The notes: generated by a model from the letters alone, not told the origin. Counted from the first letter of the stretch, positions 9,256 through 18,295 are shown. The stretch: 64,000 nt of DNA from Arcobacter ellisii (GCF_003544915.1 NZ_CP032097.1:1736001-1800000), one strand, 5' to 3'. Translations and numbers: made by a program.

Positions 9256-9322
9256 ATATGATTTTTTATTTTTTTCTAATAATTTTTTGAGATAATACGG
9301 GTTTGTTAAAAAGGAATGAAGT

Positions 9323-9514
9323 ATGCAAGAAAACCAATATGAAAAAATTAGATTATTATTTTTTAAACTAATTGCTGAAACTAAAGAGTTAACAACAGAT
9401 GAATTTGAAAAGATAATAAATCAAGTTTTTGAAGCAAACCCATCAATAACAAAAGAGATGAAAGAAAGACTGGTTGTTGATATCACAAAAATGAGAAATG
9501 ATTTATTAAATTAA
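9323..9514 (+). CDS. Small hypothetical protein (63 aa)
   Basis: Not recognised. It is a 63-residue acidic, probably all-helical soluble protein without cysteine or membrane segment. A GATAAT -10 element at 9291-9296 and AAGGA before the ATG support expression. It is followed after 10 nt by a second small gene, so the two are probably one transcript. It diverges from thiI. Confidence 0.6.
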   Translation: MQENQYEKIRLLFFKLIAETKELTTDEFEKIINQVFEANPSITKEMKERLVVDITKMRNDLLN

Positions 9515-9524
9515 AGAGGAAAAA

Positions 9525-9776
9525 ATGGATATAGATACACTTGAAGATTTAGCAAAAGAGTTAAAAAATGATGAAAATGAAAATGTAATTGAACTTTTTG
9601 AAGAGTATGCAAAAGTTCATAAAATAAGTGAAGATAAACTTGAACAAATTTTATCAAAAGAGCATGATTGTTTTAAATGTGAAAGTTGTCATAAATTTTA
9701 TTGTTATGATGAATACTCTTTCTTTGATGAGAAATGTATATACTGTTGTGACACAGATGATGAGGAAGAATTCTAA
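9525..9776 (+). CDS. Small acidic protein with Cys-rich zinc-binding-like tail (83 aa)
   Basis: Not assigned to a family. The first 45 residues are an acidic helical region (LEDLAKELKNDENEN). The second half carries seven cysteines (C49, C52, C55, C60, C71, C74, C75) arranged as CFKCESC and CIYCC, followed by an acidic end (DTDDEEEF). The CxxC pairs suggest a zinc ribbon or a metal-binding knuckle. AGAGG lies 8 nt before the ATG. It is likely co-transcribed with the 63-aa gene before it, and a hairpin follows the stop codon. Confidence 0.65.
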   Translation: MDIDTLEDLAKELKNDENENVIELFEEYAKVHKISEDKLEQILSKEHDCFKCESCHKFYCYDEYSFFDEKCIYCCDTDDEEEF

Positions 9777-9801
9777 AATAAGTTCATATTAGAACTTATT
9801 T
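9776..9801 (+). terminator. Hairpin after the small Cys-rich gene
   Basis: A 10-bp stem (AAATAAGTTC / GAACTTATTT) with a 6-nt loop begins at the stop codon; only a short T-rich tail follows. Confidence 0.55.
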
Positions 9802-9858
9802 CATCATAATTTATACAGCTTTAGATAGAATAGTAGAAATCCTAAAAAAAGAAGTATT

Positions 9859-10212
9859 ATGAAGAATTTTGAATTTTCCTATATCTATACAAATAATTTC
9901 AAACAAAGGATACAAAGAAATTTTAAAATAAGATACAAATCAAACCATTTAATCACAAAAATCACTTTTGATATAGAATCTGTTGATTATGATTTAAACC
10001 TAAAACAAGAGTGGATAAGTTCTAAAAAAAATTATGGTTTAACAAGTATAGATGAAAAATTTCTAAATGAAAATGAAGAAAAAGCTATACTACTTATGAT
10101 TTATGACATAAATCCTAGCTTTTTTACAAATGATTGTTTATATAGTGGAGATAAAACTATGTTAGACAAACTACTTAAAATAAAAGAAGAGTACAACTAT
10201 CTAACAAGATAG
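9859..10212 (+). CDS. Hypothetical protein (117 aa)
   Basis: Not recognised. It is a soluble, Lys/Asn-rich protein of 117 residues without signal peptide, membrane helix or cysteine pairs beyond one Cys near residue 93. An AAGAAG element precedes the ATG. It ends in a bidirectional terminator shared with the convergent cupin gene. No function is proposed. Confidence 0.55.
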   Translation: MKNFEFSYIYTNNFKQRIQRNFKIRYKSNHLITKITFDIESVDYDLNLKQEWISSKKNYGLTSIDEKFLNENEEKAILLMIYDINPSFFTNDCLYSGDKTMLDKLLKIKEEYNYLTR

Positions 10213-10227
10213 GCAAAAGCCTATCTT
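10206..10227. terminator. Bidirectional terminator
   Basis: A perfect 9-bp GC-containing stem (AAGATAGGC / GCCTATCTT) with loop AAAA lies between the convergent 117-aa gene and cupin gene. It has a TTTT-type tail on the plus side and A/T-rich flanks on the other. Confidence 0.75.
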
Positions 10228-10575
10228 TTAAAGCATTGTGATTTTATCCTCTTTTGTAGTAATCATACATAAAAACTCATAATCACTTCCATAACAAGCT
10301 TCATATTTATGAGCAACACCAGCAGGAATATAGATAAAATCTCCTTCTTTTGCATGATACTCTTCAGTTCCCACTACAACTTTTGCTTCACCTCTTAAAA
10401 CGTATTGTTGATGTTGAATCTCATTTATATGATTTGGCATTGAACCATCTTTTGCTAAAGTTACTTTTCTAACTATAAAATCTTTATCCTCTTTTGGTGT
10501 TAAAACTGCAATTGATGCATTTACAGTCTTTGGAATACAAGTTGATTCAAAGTTTTTCGAATTATTAAGATACAT
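10228..10575 (-). CDS. Cupin-domain protein
   Basis: 115-residue single-domain cupin. The two cupin motifs are visible as HINEIQHQQYVLRGEA (metal-binding His residues plus the Gly turn) and EGDFIYIPAGVAHKYE, giving a small beta-barrel that usually binds a divalent metal. The substrate is unknown; such proteins range from dioxygenases to small-molecule sensors. It is a single gene, with the antiporter gene 42 nt away and read in the same direction, so co-transcription with the operon upstream cannot be excluded. Confidence 0.85.
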   Translation of the reverse strand: MYLNNSKNFESTCIPKTVNASIAVLTPKEDKDFIVRKVTLAKDGSMPNHINEIQHQQYVLRGEAKVVVGTEEYHAKEGDFIYIPAGVAHKYEACYGSDYEFLCMITTKEDKITML

Positions 10576-10617
10576 AGTTTTCCTTTTTTTAGCTAATTAT
10601 AACTCTTTTTAAAATAT

Positions 10618-12072
10618 TTAACTATTAAATCTTTTTAAAACTTTTTTATATCTATTTTCACTGTTACATTGAATTAGTAACATATCATTCTCTTCTAAAA
10701 TCGTAGAACCAGTTGGTTTTATATAATCATTTTCTCTTTTTATCAAAAGAATCAAAAAATCTGCTGGTAAATTTAACTCAACAATACTTAAACCTATAAC
10801 TTTTGAATTCTCCTCAATATAAAACTGTTTTAATGTATGATAAAACAAAGGAGAAGCAATAACATTTTCAGGTTTAAAATCTTTACTTTTTGATTCTACA
10901 TTTAACCATTTTGCCATAAGTGGCAGAGTTGTTCCTTGAATTAAAATAGAGAATAAAACTATAAAAAACACAATATTAAAAATCAAATTTGATTTTTCAA
11001 AACCTTGTAAATATGGATATGTTGCTAAAATAATTGGAACAGCTCCTCTTAATCCAACCCAAGAGATAAATGCCTTTTCTTTCATTGAAAAAGAACTAAA
11101 CATCATACTCAAAAAGATTCCAGCAGGTCTTGCAACAAACATTAACCAAAATGCAATAATCAATCCAGAAAGTGCAATTTCAGGAAGTTCAGATGGAAAT
11201 ACAAGAAGTCCTAAAGCTAAAAAGACTGTGATTTGCATAATCCAAGATAAACCATCGTGAAATCCGATTAGATTTTTTTTATGGACAAACTCTTTTGTAT
11301 TTGCAACAATTCCTGCTAAATAAACAGCTAAAAATCCATTTCCTCCTAAAAGAGAAGTAGATGAAAATAGAAGTAAAACCCAACCAATTGTTAAAACAGG
11401 ATAAAGCCCATAAAAACTCAAATGGATTCTATTTAATATTTGAGGTAATAATATTCCAAAAATATAACCTAAGACTCCACCAATTAAAAATTGTAAAAAG
11501 AATTTAAAAATCCATTCACCAACACTTGAACTTTCTGGTAACATCAAAATTTGTAAAATAGCAACTGTTAAAAAGATTGCCATTGGGTCATTACTTCCTG
11601 ATTCAAGTTCTAAAAGTGGAGATAGTTTTTTCTTTAAAGAGATTCCTTTTGCTCTTAATATAGCAAAAACAGCAGCTGCATCAGTTGAAGAGATAATTGC
11701 TCCTACAAGTAAAGATTCTAAAAAAGTAAAATTTAAAACATAATAGACACAAATAGCAGCAAAAAATGCAGTAAAAAAGACCCCAAAAGTTGCCAGAACT
11801 AAACCATCTTTTAAAACTGGTTTTATACTTTTCCAAGCAGTATCCAAACCACCTCCAAAAAGAATAAAAATCAAAGCTAAAGTTCCAATATTTTGGGCAA
11901 GTTTTACATCATCAAAATGAATTCCTAAAATTCCATCAGAACCAGCAAGCATTCCAAGTCCTAAAAATATAAAAAGTGATGGAATTCCAAATTTATTTGA
12001 TAATTTACTTGCAACTACACTTAAAAGCATTAAAAAAGCTGCAACTAATAGATATAATTCAATTGTTTCCAT
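10618..12072 (-). CDS. K+/H+ antiporter, CPA1 family, with TrkA-C domain (NhaP2/CvrA-like)
   Basis: 484-residue cation/proton antiporter with about 12 membrane helices. Features are GIPSLFIFLGLGMLAGSDGI near the start, the SSTDAAAVFAIL ion-binding segment, the LELESGSNDPMA motif typical of CPA1 antiporters, and GLRGAVPIILATYP. A soluble C-terminal TrkA-C/RCK-like domain follows (about 400-484), as in NhaP2/CvrA. That suggests K+ extrusion gated by a nucleotide or another ligand. It is the last gene of a five-gene operon with Usp, PII-like, CBS and DUF1538 genes. Confidence 0.88.
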   Translation of the reverse strand: METIELYLLVAAFLMLLSVVASKLSNKFGIPSLFIFLGLGMLAGSDGILGIHFDDVKLAQNIGTLALIFILFGGGLDTAWKSIKPVLKDGLVLATFGVFFTAFFAAICVYYVLNFTFLESLLVGAIISSTDAAAVFAILRAKGISLKKKLSPLLELESGSNDPMAIFLTVAILQILMLPESSSVGEWIFKFFLQFLIGGVLGYIFGILLPQILNRIHLSFYGLYPVLTIGWVLLLFSSTSLLGGNGFLAVYLAGIVANTKEFVHKKNLIGFHDGLSWIMQITVFLALGLLVFPSELPEIALSGLIIAFWLMFVARPAGIFLSMMFSSFSMKEKAFISWVGLRGAVPIILATYPYLQGFEKSNLIFNIVFFIVLFSILIQGTTLPLMAKWLNVESKSKDFKPENVIASPLFYHTLKQFYIEENSKVIGLSIVELNLPADFLILLIKRENDYIKPTGSTILEENDMLLIQCNSENRYKKVLKRFNS

Positions 12073-12083
12073 AAAATCCTTTT

Positions 12084-13565
12084 CTATTTTTTTAAATTAG
12101 TGATTATACTATAACTCATAACAGTAATCATCGGAAACACAGATGCAAAAGCGATAAGACCAAATCCATCTAGTAAAATATTTCTTCCTTCTATATTTGT
12201 GGCTAAAAATATTCCAAAAGCTGTAACAATAGGAACAGTTATTTCAGAAGTTGTAACACCACCTAAATCAAAAGAAAAAGCAACTATTTGTTTTGGTGCA
12301 AATATAGTTAAAATTACAACTATACTATAAAGCATTGTTATTAATAACCAAATATTATAACCATTAACTATTTTATAAGCTCCAAATAAAATACCAAATC
12401 CAACACCAATAGCAACAAGTAATCTAATCATAGTAACATTTAATCTAACATCTGACATTTTATCTGCTTGTTTTATAACAGCAACCAAAGCAGGTTCTGC
12501 CATTGTTGTTCCAAAACCAATTAAAAAAGCAAATAAATAGATAAAAAATACATTATTCATTTGAACTAAATTAACAGCTATTGATTCTCCTATAGGGAAA
12601 AGTCCTAGTTTAATTCCAACTATAAATCCATATAAACCTATAATTAAAAATATAAATCCAAAGATAATACCTGAAACATTTGCCAAAGGTTTTTTAATAA
12701 CTAAATATTGAAAAATCAAAATAGTACCTATAATAGGAACTAAATTTAAAAAAGTTTTAAATAAATCACTAATTACTTTAATTATTGTGAAACCATTTTC
12801 ATAATGTGCTTCATCTTCCACCTTTGAAACAAATTCTAAAGTCTGTGTTCCAAAATCACTCCCAAGAGCAAAAATTCCATAAAGTTGAATACTAATCATT
12901 GGAGTAATAGCAGCAAGTGCTACAAATCCAAAACCATCTTTTAAAACACTTCTTCCTTGTAAAGCAGAAGCTATTCCAATACCTAAAGCTACAATCAAAG
13001 GAACGGTTGCAACATTTGTTGCAACTCCACCTGAATCATAAGCAAGTCCAATAATAGCTGGTGGAGTAAAATATGTTATTACTAAAACAATTACATATCC
13101 AGTTAAAATAATAATTGCTATATTCCAACCTAAAATTGTTCTAACTATTCCAAAAGCTGTAATTAATCCAACACTTGTAGCAATTATTAATCTTAAAGTC
13201 AAAGGGTCTAACGTTCCATTTGTTATCTCTCCTGCTTGGGAAGCAACAGCTATAATTGCAGGTTCTGCAATAGAAGCACTAAAACCTAATGCAAAACCAA
13301 AAAGAGCGAATAAAAATATAGATTTTCTTTCTAAAAATTCACTTGAAAGATTATTTCCTAAAGGGAAAATCCCTATTTCTAAACCCATTAAAAAGAATGT
13401 AACGCCAACAATTACAATAAAAAAACCAATACAAATTGAGATTACATTTTCAGGAACACTTTGAAATACAAAAAGTTGAAAACCAATAATAATAAGAAGA
13501 ATAGGAACTAAGTTTACAGCTGATTCGACAAAGGTGTGTCTAAACTGCCTTATTAACTCATTCAC
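12084..13565 (-). CDS. DUF1538 family membrane protein with internal duplication
   Basis: 493-residue polytopic membrane protein made of two DUF1538 repeats (about 1-240 and 250-493). Each repeat has an AEPAIIAV / AEPALVAV motif and a DSGGVATNVATVP / DLGGVTTSEITVP motif, followed by GRSVLKDGFGFVA / GRNILLDGFGLIA. The inverted-duplicate layout and conserved small-residue helices look like a transporter, but no substrate is known to me. It sits between a CBS-domain gene (3 nt upstream) and a K+/H+ antiporter gene (11 nt downstream), which points to ion homeostasis. Confidence 0.85.
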   Translation of the reverse strand: MNELIRQFRHTFVESAVNLVPILLIIIGFQLFVFQSVPENVISICIGFFIVIVGVTFFLMGLEIGIFPLGNNLSSEFLERKSIFLFALFGFALGFSASIAEPAIIAVASQAGEITNGTLDPLTLRLIIATSVGLITAFGIVRTILGWNIAIIILTGYVIVLVITYFTPPAIIGLAYDSGGVATNVATVPLIVALGIGIASALQGRSVLKDGFGFVALAAITPMISIQLYGIFALGSDFGTQTLEFVSKVEDEAHYENGFTIIKVISDLFKTFLNLVPIIGTILIFQYLVIKKPLANVSGIIFGFIFLIIGLYGFIVGIKLGLFPIGESIAVNLVQMNNVFFIYLFAFLIGFGTTMAEPALVAVIKQADKMSDVRLNVTMIRLLVAIGVGFGILFGAYKIVNGYNIWLLITMLYSIVVILTIFAPKQIVAFSFDLGGVTTSEITVPIVTAFGIFLATNIEGRNILLDGFGLIAFASVFPMITVMSYSIITNLKK

Positions 13566-13568
13566 ATT

Positions 13569-13955
13569 TTACTCCACCCAAGTCATTAAATAGTGTGTTA
13601 AATCAGTGATTGATAAAACTCCTAAAAGTTCATTATTATCAGTTACAACAACTCTTTTTATATTGTGTTCAATCATTATCTTTGCTGCATATTTTACATC
13701 TATTTTTGAAGAGACACTAAACGCTGGTTTTTTATATAAATCATAAACATTTAATAACTCAATATCACCATCTTCTGCAACTATTGCTTTTAAAATTTGT
13801 GTATTTGTAATCAAACCATAAGCATCTGATGGTGAATTTTTTTCAACAACCAATGATTTCAGATTTTTCTCTTTCATAAGTTGTAAAGCCTCTTTTAAAG
13901 TGGCATAAGGTTTTATTGTTGTTACATTTTTTTTCATCAGTTGTTCAACTAACAT
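13569..13955 (-). CDS. CBS-pair domain protein
   Basis: 128 residues consisting of one Bateman module: two CBS domains (about 1-58 and 66-128; LMKKNVTTIKPYATLKEAL, IKRVVVTDNNELLGVLSITDL). Such modules bind adenine nucleotides such as AMP, ATP or c-di-AMP and gate transporters. Its place 3 nt before the DUF1538 gene suggests that it regulates that transporter or the antiporter. Confidence 0.88.
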   Translation of the reverse strand: MLVEQLMKKNVTTIKPYATLKEALQLMKEKNLKSLVVEKNSPSDAYGLITNTQILKAIVAEDGDIELLNVYDLYKKPAFSVSSKIDVKYAAKIMIEHNIKRVVVTDNNELLGVLSITDLTHYLMTWVE

Positions 13956-13964
13956 ATTATTTCC

Positions 13965-14312
13965 TTATAAATCATCTTCTTTTTTTATTGTATCTTCAAA
14001 CTTTTTTAACACTTCTCTATCAAGTCCAACAATATGAGCAATTGGAATTGTAAAAGCCAAACAATCCGTTTTATTATTTAAAATCTCTTTATTTAAAGCT
14101 TTTAAAACTTTTTTTGATAGCTTCTCTTCCAAAGCATAAATAATAACAGTTTGATTTCCCTCAAAAGTAAGGGAAAAAAAGCTTTTTACACCAGAGCTAC
14201 TTCCCCTTGCTTGTATTATAGTTGCACCATCTGCACCTGCTTCTTTTGCTACTTCTTTTAAAGTATCTTCATATTGTGCAGATGTTATTACTATTAAAGT
14301 AACAAATTTCAT
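13965..14312 (-). CDS. PII-like signal protein
   Basis: 115-residue protein with a PII (GlnB-like) ferredoxin fold: MKFVTLIVITSAQYEDTLKEV, AGADGATIIQARGSS, then a short T-loop region (GVKSFFSLTFEGN) and VIIYALEEKLSKKVLKAL. The tyrosine uridylylation loop of classical GlnB is absent, so it belongs among the PII-like sensors that work with transporters. It overlaps the upstream Usp gene by 4 nt. The ligand is unknown; an adenine nucleotide is likely by family. Confidence 0.8.
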   Translation of the reverse strand: MKFVTLIVITSAQYEDTLKEVAKEAGADGATIIQARGSSSGVKSFFSLTFEGNQTVIIYALEEKLSKKVLKALNKEILNNKTDCLAFTIPIAHIVGLDREVLKKFEDTIKKEDDL

Positions 14313-15154
14313 GCTATTTCATCCTCATCAATTCTATAAATAATTACATCTTTTGTTGAGTGCTCAAGTAAATCAAAAGAGAAAATACTAAGACTTGTTC
14401 CAACTGAAAGACTTAATAAATCAATTGTTTTATATTCAATAGATTCATCAACCATTGATTTTATATCTATATATTTTTTAGTTTTTACAAATAACTTTGT
14501 CTCTTTTGGAATTTCTAAACTCTTAACAAAATTACCTAAATCTTTTTGTGCCTCTTGTTCATAAAAATCTACAAAATCGTGAGCCTCTTCATCATTAAAA
14601 CCATATAATTTAACTCTATCTTCAAAAAATGCTTTATAGTAGTGTTCAATATGAAAATTTGCTTCTGGGAACATTGTTGTTAAATACTCTATATTTTTTT
14701 TTGAAGCCTTTGATAAATCTGTAGGTATTAAGATATTTTTATATATTGGTTTATCTTCTGTTTTTACAACTAAAACAGGTAGCTCTACTTTTCTAATAAT
14801 TGAACTTAAATTTGAACCATTAAAAATATCTTCAAACAAAGTTCTCTCTCTTTTAAATCCTACAATCACTAATGAAATATTATTTTCTTTAATATGTTCT
14901 TTTACAGTTTTTATAAAATCACCGCATTTTGAAAAAACTTTTGCTTCATCTTTATAAATTGATTTTAAAATCTCTTTACTGTTATTTAAAGAACACTCTG
15001 TTTTTTCTTTAAAAAACTTTAAAAAAGATTCATCTTCTACATGAAGTACATCCATTTCATTTTCATATTTTTTTGCTAAAAATATAGCCTTTTGAGCAAC
15101 TATTTTAGTAAAGTCTTTAAGATCACTTAAGACTAATATTCTATTTTTATTCAT
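14309..15154 (-). CDS. Universal stress protein, tandem Usp domains
   Basis: 281 residues with two UspA-like halves. The first starts RILVLSDLKDFTKIVAQKAIFLA and has VIVGFKRER; the second starts KNILIPTDLSKASKKNIEYL. The usual GxxGS ATP-binding loop is not clearly intact in either half, so nucleotide binding is uncertain. It is the first gene of the operon Usp, PII-like, CBS, DUF1538, antiporter and has an AGGGG Shine-Dalgarno element. Confidence 0.82.
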   Translation of the reverse strand: MNKNRILVLSDLKDFTKIVAQKAIFLAKKYENEMDVLHVEDESFLKFFKEKTECSLNNSKEILKSIYKDEAKVFSKCGDFIKTVKEHIKENNISLVIVGFKRERTLFEDIFNGSNLSSIIRKVELPVLVVKTEDKPIYKNILIPTDLSKASKKNIEYLTTMFPEANFHIEHYYKAFFEDRVKLYGFNDEEAHDFVDFYEQEAQKDLGNFVKSLEIPKETKLFVKTKKYIDIKSMVDESIEYKTIDLLSLSVGTSLSIFSFDLLEHSTKDVIIYRIDEDEIA

Positions 15155-15305
15155 TATGCACCCCTATATTATTTAATTATTATATTTTAAAATAAAATAG
15201 TTAACCAAAAGTTATTAATATTTTTTATTACAATTTGCAATAAAATTAATCCAAAAAAAAATTCTTCACTATAATTTGTTTAATATTAAAAACTCAAGGT
15301 ATAAA

Positions 15306-15701
15306 ATGAATATTTGTGGAATTGAATTAAAAGCTAATAATGTGATTTTAGTTATATTAAAAAATGGTAGTTATATAGAAACAAAAATTAAAAAAATTAT
15401 AGTTGAAGATGATGAAAAACAAGAAGATATTAGAAAATTTTGTAATGAATTTTTAGATTTTTTACAAAAAAATGAAATAGAAAAAGTATTTATAAAAAAA
15501 CGAGCAAAAAAAGGTGCTTTTTCAGGTGGTGCAGTTACCTTTAAAATTGAAGGATTGATTCAACTAAATCCATTTTGTTCTGTTGATTTAGTTTCAGCTC
15601 AAACAATAAGCTCTTTTGAAAAGAAAAATCAAATAGAGTTTCCAAAAGAGTTAAAAAAATATCAAGAACAAGCTTATTTAACAGCTCTTTGTAATATCTA
15701 A
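15306..15701 (+). CDS. DUF3010 family protein
   Basis: 131-residue protein of the DUF3010 family. The start MNICGIELKANNVILVIL and the middle KKRAKKGAFSGGAVTFKIEG match the family pattern, an RNase H/RuvC-like fold of unknown function. The longer TTG-initiated reading at 15276 is rejected because AAGG lies just before the ATG at 15306 and the family starts here. It is a single gene. Confidence 0.8.
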   Translation: MNICGIELKANNVILVILKNGSYIETKIKKIIVEDDEKQEDIRKFCNEFLDFLQKNEIEKVFIKKRAKKGAFSGGAVTFKIEGLIQLNPFCSVDLVSAQTISSFEKKNQIEFPKELKKYQEQAYLTALCNI

Positions 15702-15704
15702 ACT

Positions 15705-15733
15705 AAAAGACTAACCTAAAAGGTTTATCTTTT
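15705..15733. terminator. Bidirectional terminator between DUF3010 and fdh genes
   Basis: A 13-bp imperfect stem (AAAAGACTAACCT / AGGTTTATCTTTT) has A-runs and T-runs on the flanks. It lies between convergent genes. Confidence 0.6.
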
Positions 15734-15734
15734 A

Positions 15735-17831
15735 TTATGATGCATTACAAATTGGTTCTATTTCAACTCTAATTGATTTAAACTTAGCAGTCATAATCAA
15801 TTCATCAGCTTCATCACCAAAAATATAATTTACTTTTGATGCAGCGTGGTGGAATGTTGTAAACAAAGTTCCAGGTTTTATAGTTTTCACAAATTTTACA
15901 GGTAAAATTGCTGTTTCACCATATTGTGTTCTCATTATGATTTCATTACTTCCAATTCTATCTTTATCTTCAATTGAAGCTAAAACCACATCTTTATCAT
16001 ATTTTGAATTTAACGGTTCACATCTTTTTGTTTGGGCTGCGTTGTTGTATTGAACAATAGTTCTTCCAGTTGTTAAATAGAACTCATTTGAAGCGAACTC
16101 TTCTTTGTTTACTAACTTTTTGATTTGCTCTCTTAATTGATATTGATGATAATGGAAAGTTCCTTTTCCATCATTTGTTCTAAATCCATCAACATGTAAA
16201 ATTGGAGTATCCTCTTTTTTTATAGGCCAAAGCATTCCTCTATTTCTATTTTTTGATAACTTATGATAAGTTGCCCCTGAAAATCTACTTCCAACAGCTT
16301 CTTTTGTTTCATTCCAAACATCTTCACTATCTTTATAGTTAAACTCACCATTAATTTTATTTTCAATATCCCTTAAAACTTCCCAATCATCAGGCATATC
16401 ACAATCTACAAGAGGTTGAGAAAGATGAAGTCTTCTCATGGCATTTACATAAACACCTGTTTTTTCATAGGCTGATTTTACTCCAAAAATAATATCTGCC
16501 ATTTTTGTGATTTCATTCATAAATAGTTCATTTGAAATGATTAGTTCTAAATTTTCTAAACCTTTATGAACTTTGTTTTGATTTGGATGAATATGAGCAA
16601 TATCTTCACCCATTACATACATAGCTTTTACATTTCCTACTATCATCTCTTCAATTAACTGTGGAGTCATCAAACCTATCTCTTTTGGAGTTGTATAATC
16701 AGGTCCAAAATATGGTAAACAGCCCGTATCACATGCTCCTTGAACATTATTTTGACCCCTTAAAGGCATAAGTCCAGTTCCTGTTTTTCCTATATTTCCA
16801 GTTAACATCGCAAGATGAGTTATTGCCATTACAGCGTAACTTCCATCAAGATGTTCAGTAATTCCTAATCCCCAAAAAAACATCGATTTTTTTGTAGCAT
16901 AAGCTCTTGCAACAAGAGGAATTTGTTCAGCTAAAGACTCATAACCTTCTATATTTTTCATATATTGTGGATTTGCAAAAGGGTCATTTAAAATTGAGTT
17001 TTTGTACTCTTCAAAACCATGACTTCTTTCATCTATGAACTCTTTGTTATATAAATTTTCACTCAAAATCACATAAGCCATCATATTTAAAACTAAAAGA
17101 TTTGCTTCATAAGGGATGATTAGTTGTTCACCAAATTTTGAAAGTTGAATTTGTCTTACATCAATAACTGTTAAAGTTGCTGTTTTGTCCCTAACAGCTT
17201 TGATGATTCTATTTGCCACTATTGGGTGAGCTTCTGTTGTATTTGAACCCATTACTATAATATTTTCAGTTTGAAAAATATCATCAAAAGGATTAGTCGC
17301 AGCTCCCTCACCAATAGTTGTTCTCATACCTTTTAACGATGGGGAATGGCAAACCCTAGCGCAGTTATCAACATGTGGAGAATCCATAGCCTCTCTTACA
17401 AATTTTTGGAACATATAAGAACTTTCACATGAAGTTCTAGCTCCTCCCATTCCACAAAAAGCGTGTCTTCCATATTTTTCTTTTATATCCATTAGTTTCC
17501 AAGCTGCTAATGAAGTAGCAAACTCATAAGGAGCTTCATAATAAAACTCATCAAACTCTTTTAGAGTTTTAGCTCTAGCTTTTAATTCCCGTGGAAGTTC
17601 TTCCATATTTTTTTCAATAAAAGCTTTTTTTACCCTTGAATTTCGTATTCTTTGGGGTGAATCAACAAAGCCAAAACCTTGAGCACCCTTTATACAAAGT
17701 TTACCTTGAGAAACATAACCATCGTTTTGAGCATAAATTTTTATGATTTTATTATCTTCAACCTGAGCAGTAATATCACATCCAGTACCACAATAAGTAC
17801 AAACAGAATTTATATCAGAGCTATGATGCAT
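15735..17831 (-). CDS. Formate dehydrogenase-type molybdopterin oxidoreductase alpha subunit (Cys form)
   Basis: 698-residue molybdo/tungsto-bis-MGD enzyme. The N-terminal [4Fe-4S] site is C11, C14, C18 and C46 (CTYCGTGCD, LCIKG). The active-site segment is NCARVCHSP, where position 161 is Cys rather than selenocysteine. The MoCo-binding GTGLMPLRGQNNVQG and the C-terminal molydopterin dinucleotide-binding domain (TTGRTIVQYN, FHHAASKVNY) are present. There is no Tat signal, so it is cytoplasmic. ATG at 17831 is chosen over TTG at 17837 because GGAG lies 7 nt upstream. No beta or gamma subunit or maturation gene is adjacent. Formate as the substrate is inferred from the motif set. Confidence 0.85.
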   Translation of the reverse strand: MHHSSDINSVCTYCGTGCDITAQVEDNKIIKIYAQNDGYVSQGKLCIKGAQGFGFVDSPQRIRNSRVKKAFIEKNMEELPRELKARAKTLKEFDEFYYEAPYEFATSLAAWKLMDIKEKYGRHAFCGMGGARTSCESSYMFQKFVREAMDSPHVDNCARVCHSPSLKGMRTTIGEGAATNPFDDIFQTENIIVMGSNTTEAHPIVANRIIKAVRDKTATLTVIDVRQIQLSKFGEQLIIPYEANLLVLNMMAYVILSENLYNKEFIDERSHGFEEYKNSILNDPFANPQYMKNIEGYESLAEQIPLVARAYATKKSMFFWGLGITEHLDGSYAVMAITHLAMLTGNIGKTGTGLMPLRGQNNVQGACDTGCLPYFGPDYTTPKEIGLMTPQLIEEMIVGNVKAMYVMGEDIAHIHPNQNKVHKGLENLELIISNELFMNEITKMADIIFGVKSAYEKTGVYVNAMRRLHLSQPLVDCDMPDDWEVLRDIENKINGEFNYKDSEDVWNETKEAVGSRFSGATYHKLSKNRNRGMLWPIKKEDTPILHVDGFRTNDGKGTFHYHQYQLREQIKKLVNKEEFASNEFYLTTGRTIVQYNNAAQTKRCEPLNSKYDKDVVLASIEDKDRIGSNEIIMRTQYGETAILPVKFVKTIKPGTLFTTFHHAASKVNYIFGDEADELIMTAKFKSIRVEIEPICNAS

Positions 17832-17896
17832 TAACAATCTCCAACGTTAGATTTATTTAAAGTACAAGATTTTATCTAAAATATCTTTATGTAAAA

Positions 17897-18295
17897 TCAA
17901 AAAACAAAAGCTATATCTCTAATTCCAATGTTATAAAAATTTACTTTTACTCCATCACTATCAACAACGCTATATGAAATAATCAATTCATTTGGATTTT
18001 CTATTGTTTCATTAAGTTCAACAAACTTTACATATTTATCATAATCTATGATGCTATAAACAAATTTTTCATTATCAATATATTTTTCATAAACTTCTTT
18101 ATATTTATCTCTGTCATATTTATCATAAAAATTCTTTTTATACATCAATTCACAATATGAATCTTTCTTAAAATTTTTTGATGAATATTCAAGATAATCA
18201 TCAGCAATTATATCTTGTAAAGTTTCATGTATTTCAAAAAGATTATATTTTTTATATCCATTTTCATCTGAGATTAACGAGGTTGTTCTAATCAT
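17897..18295 (-). CDS. Hypothetical protein (132 aa)
   Basis: Not recognised. It is a soluble, Tyr/Asp/Lys-rich 132-residue protein (DKYDRDKYKEVYEKY) without membrane helices. It stands between the formate dehydrogenase gene and a 313-nt very AT-rich stretch with repeated promoter-like elements. Its neighbours give no functional hint. Confidence 0.5.
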   Translation of the reverse strand: MIRTTSLISDENGYKKYNLFEIHETLQDIIADDYLEYSSKNFKKDSYCELMYKKNFYDKYDRDKYKEVYEKYIDNEKFVYSIIDYDKYVKFVELNETIENPNELIISYSVVDSDGVKVNFYNIGIRDIAFVF

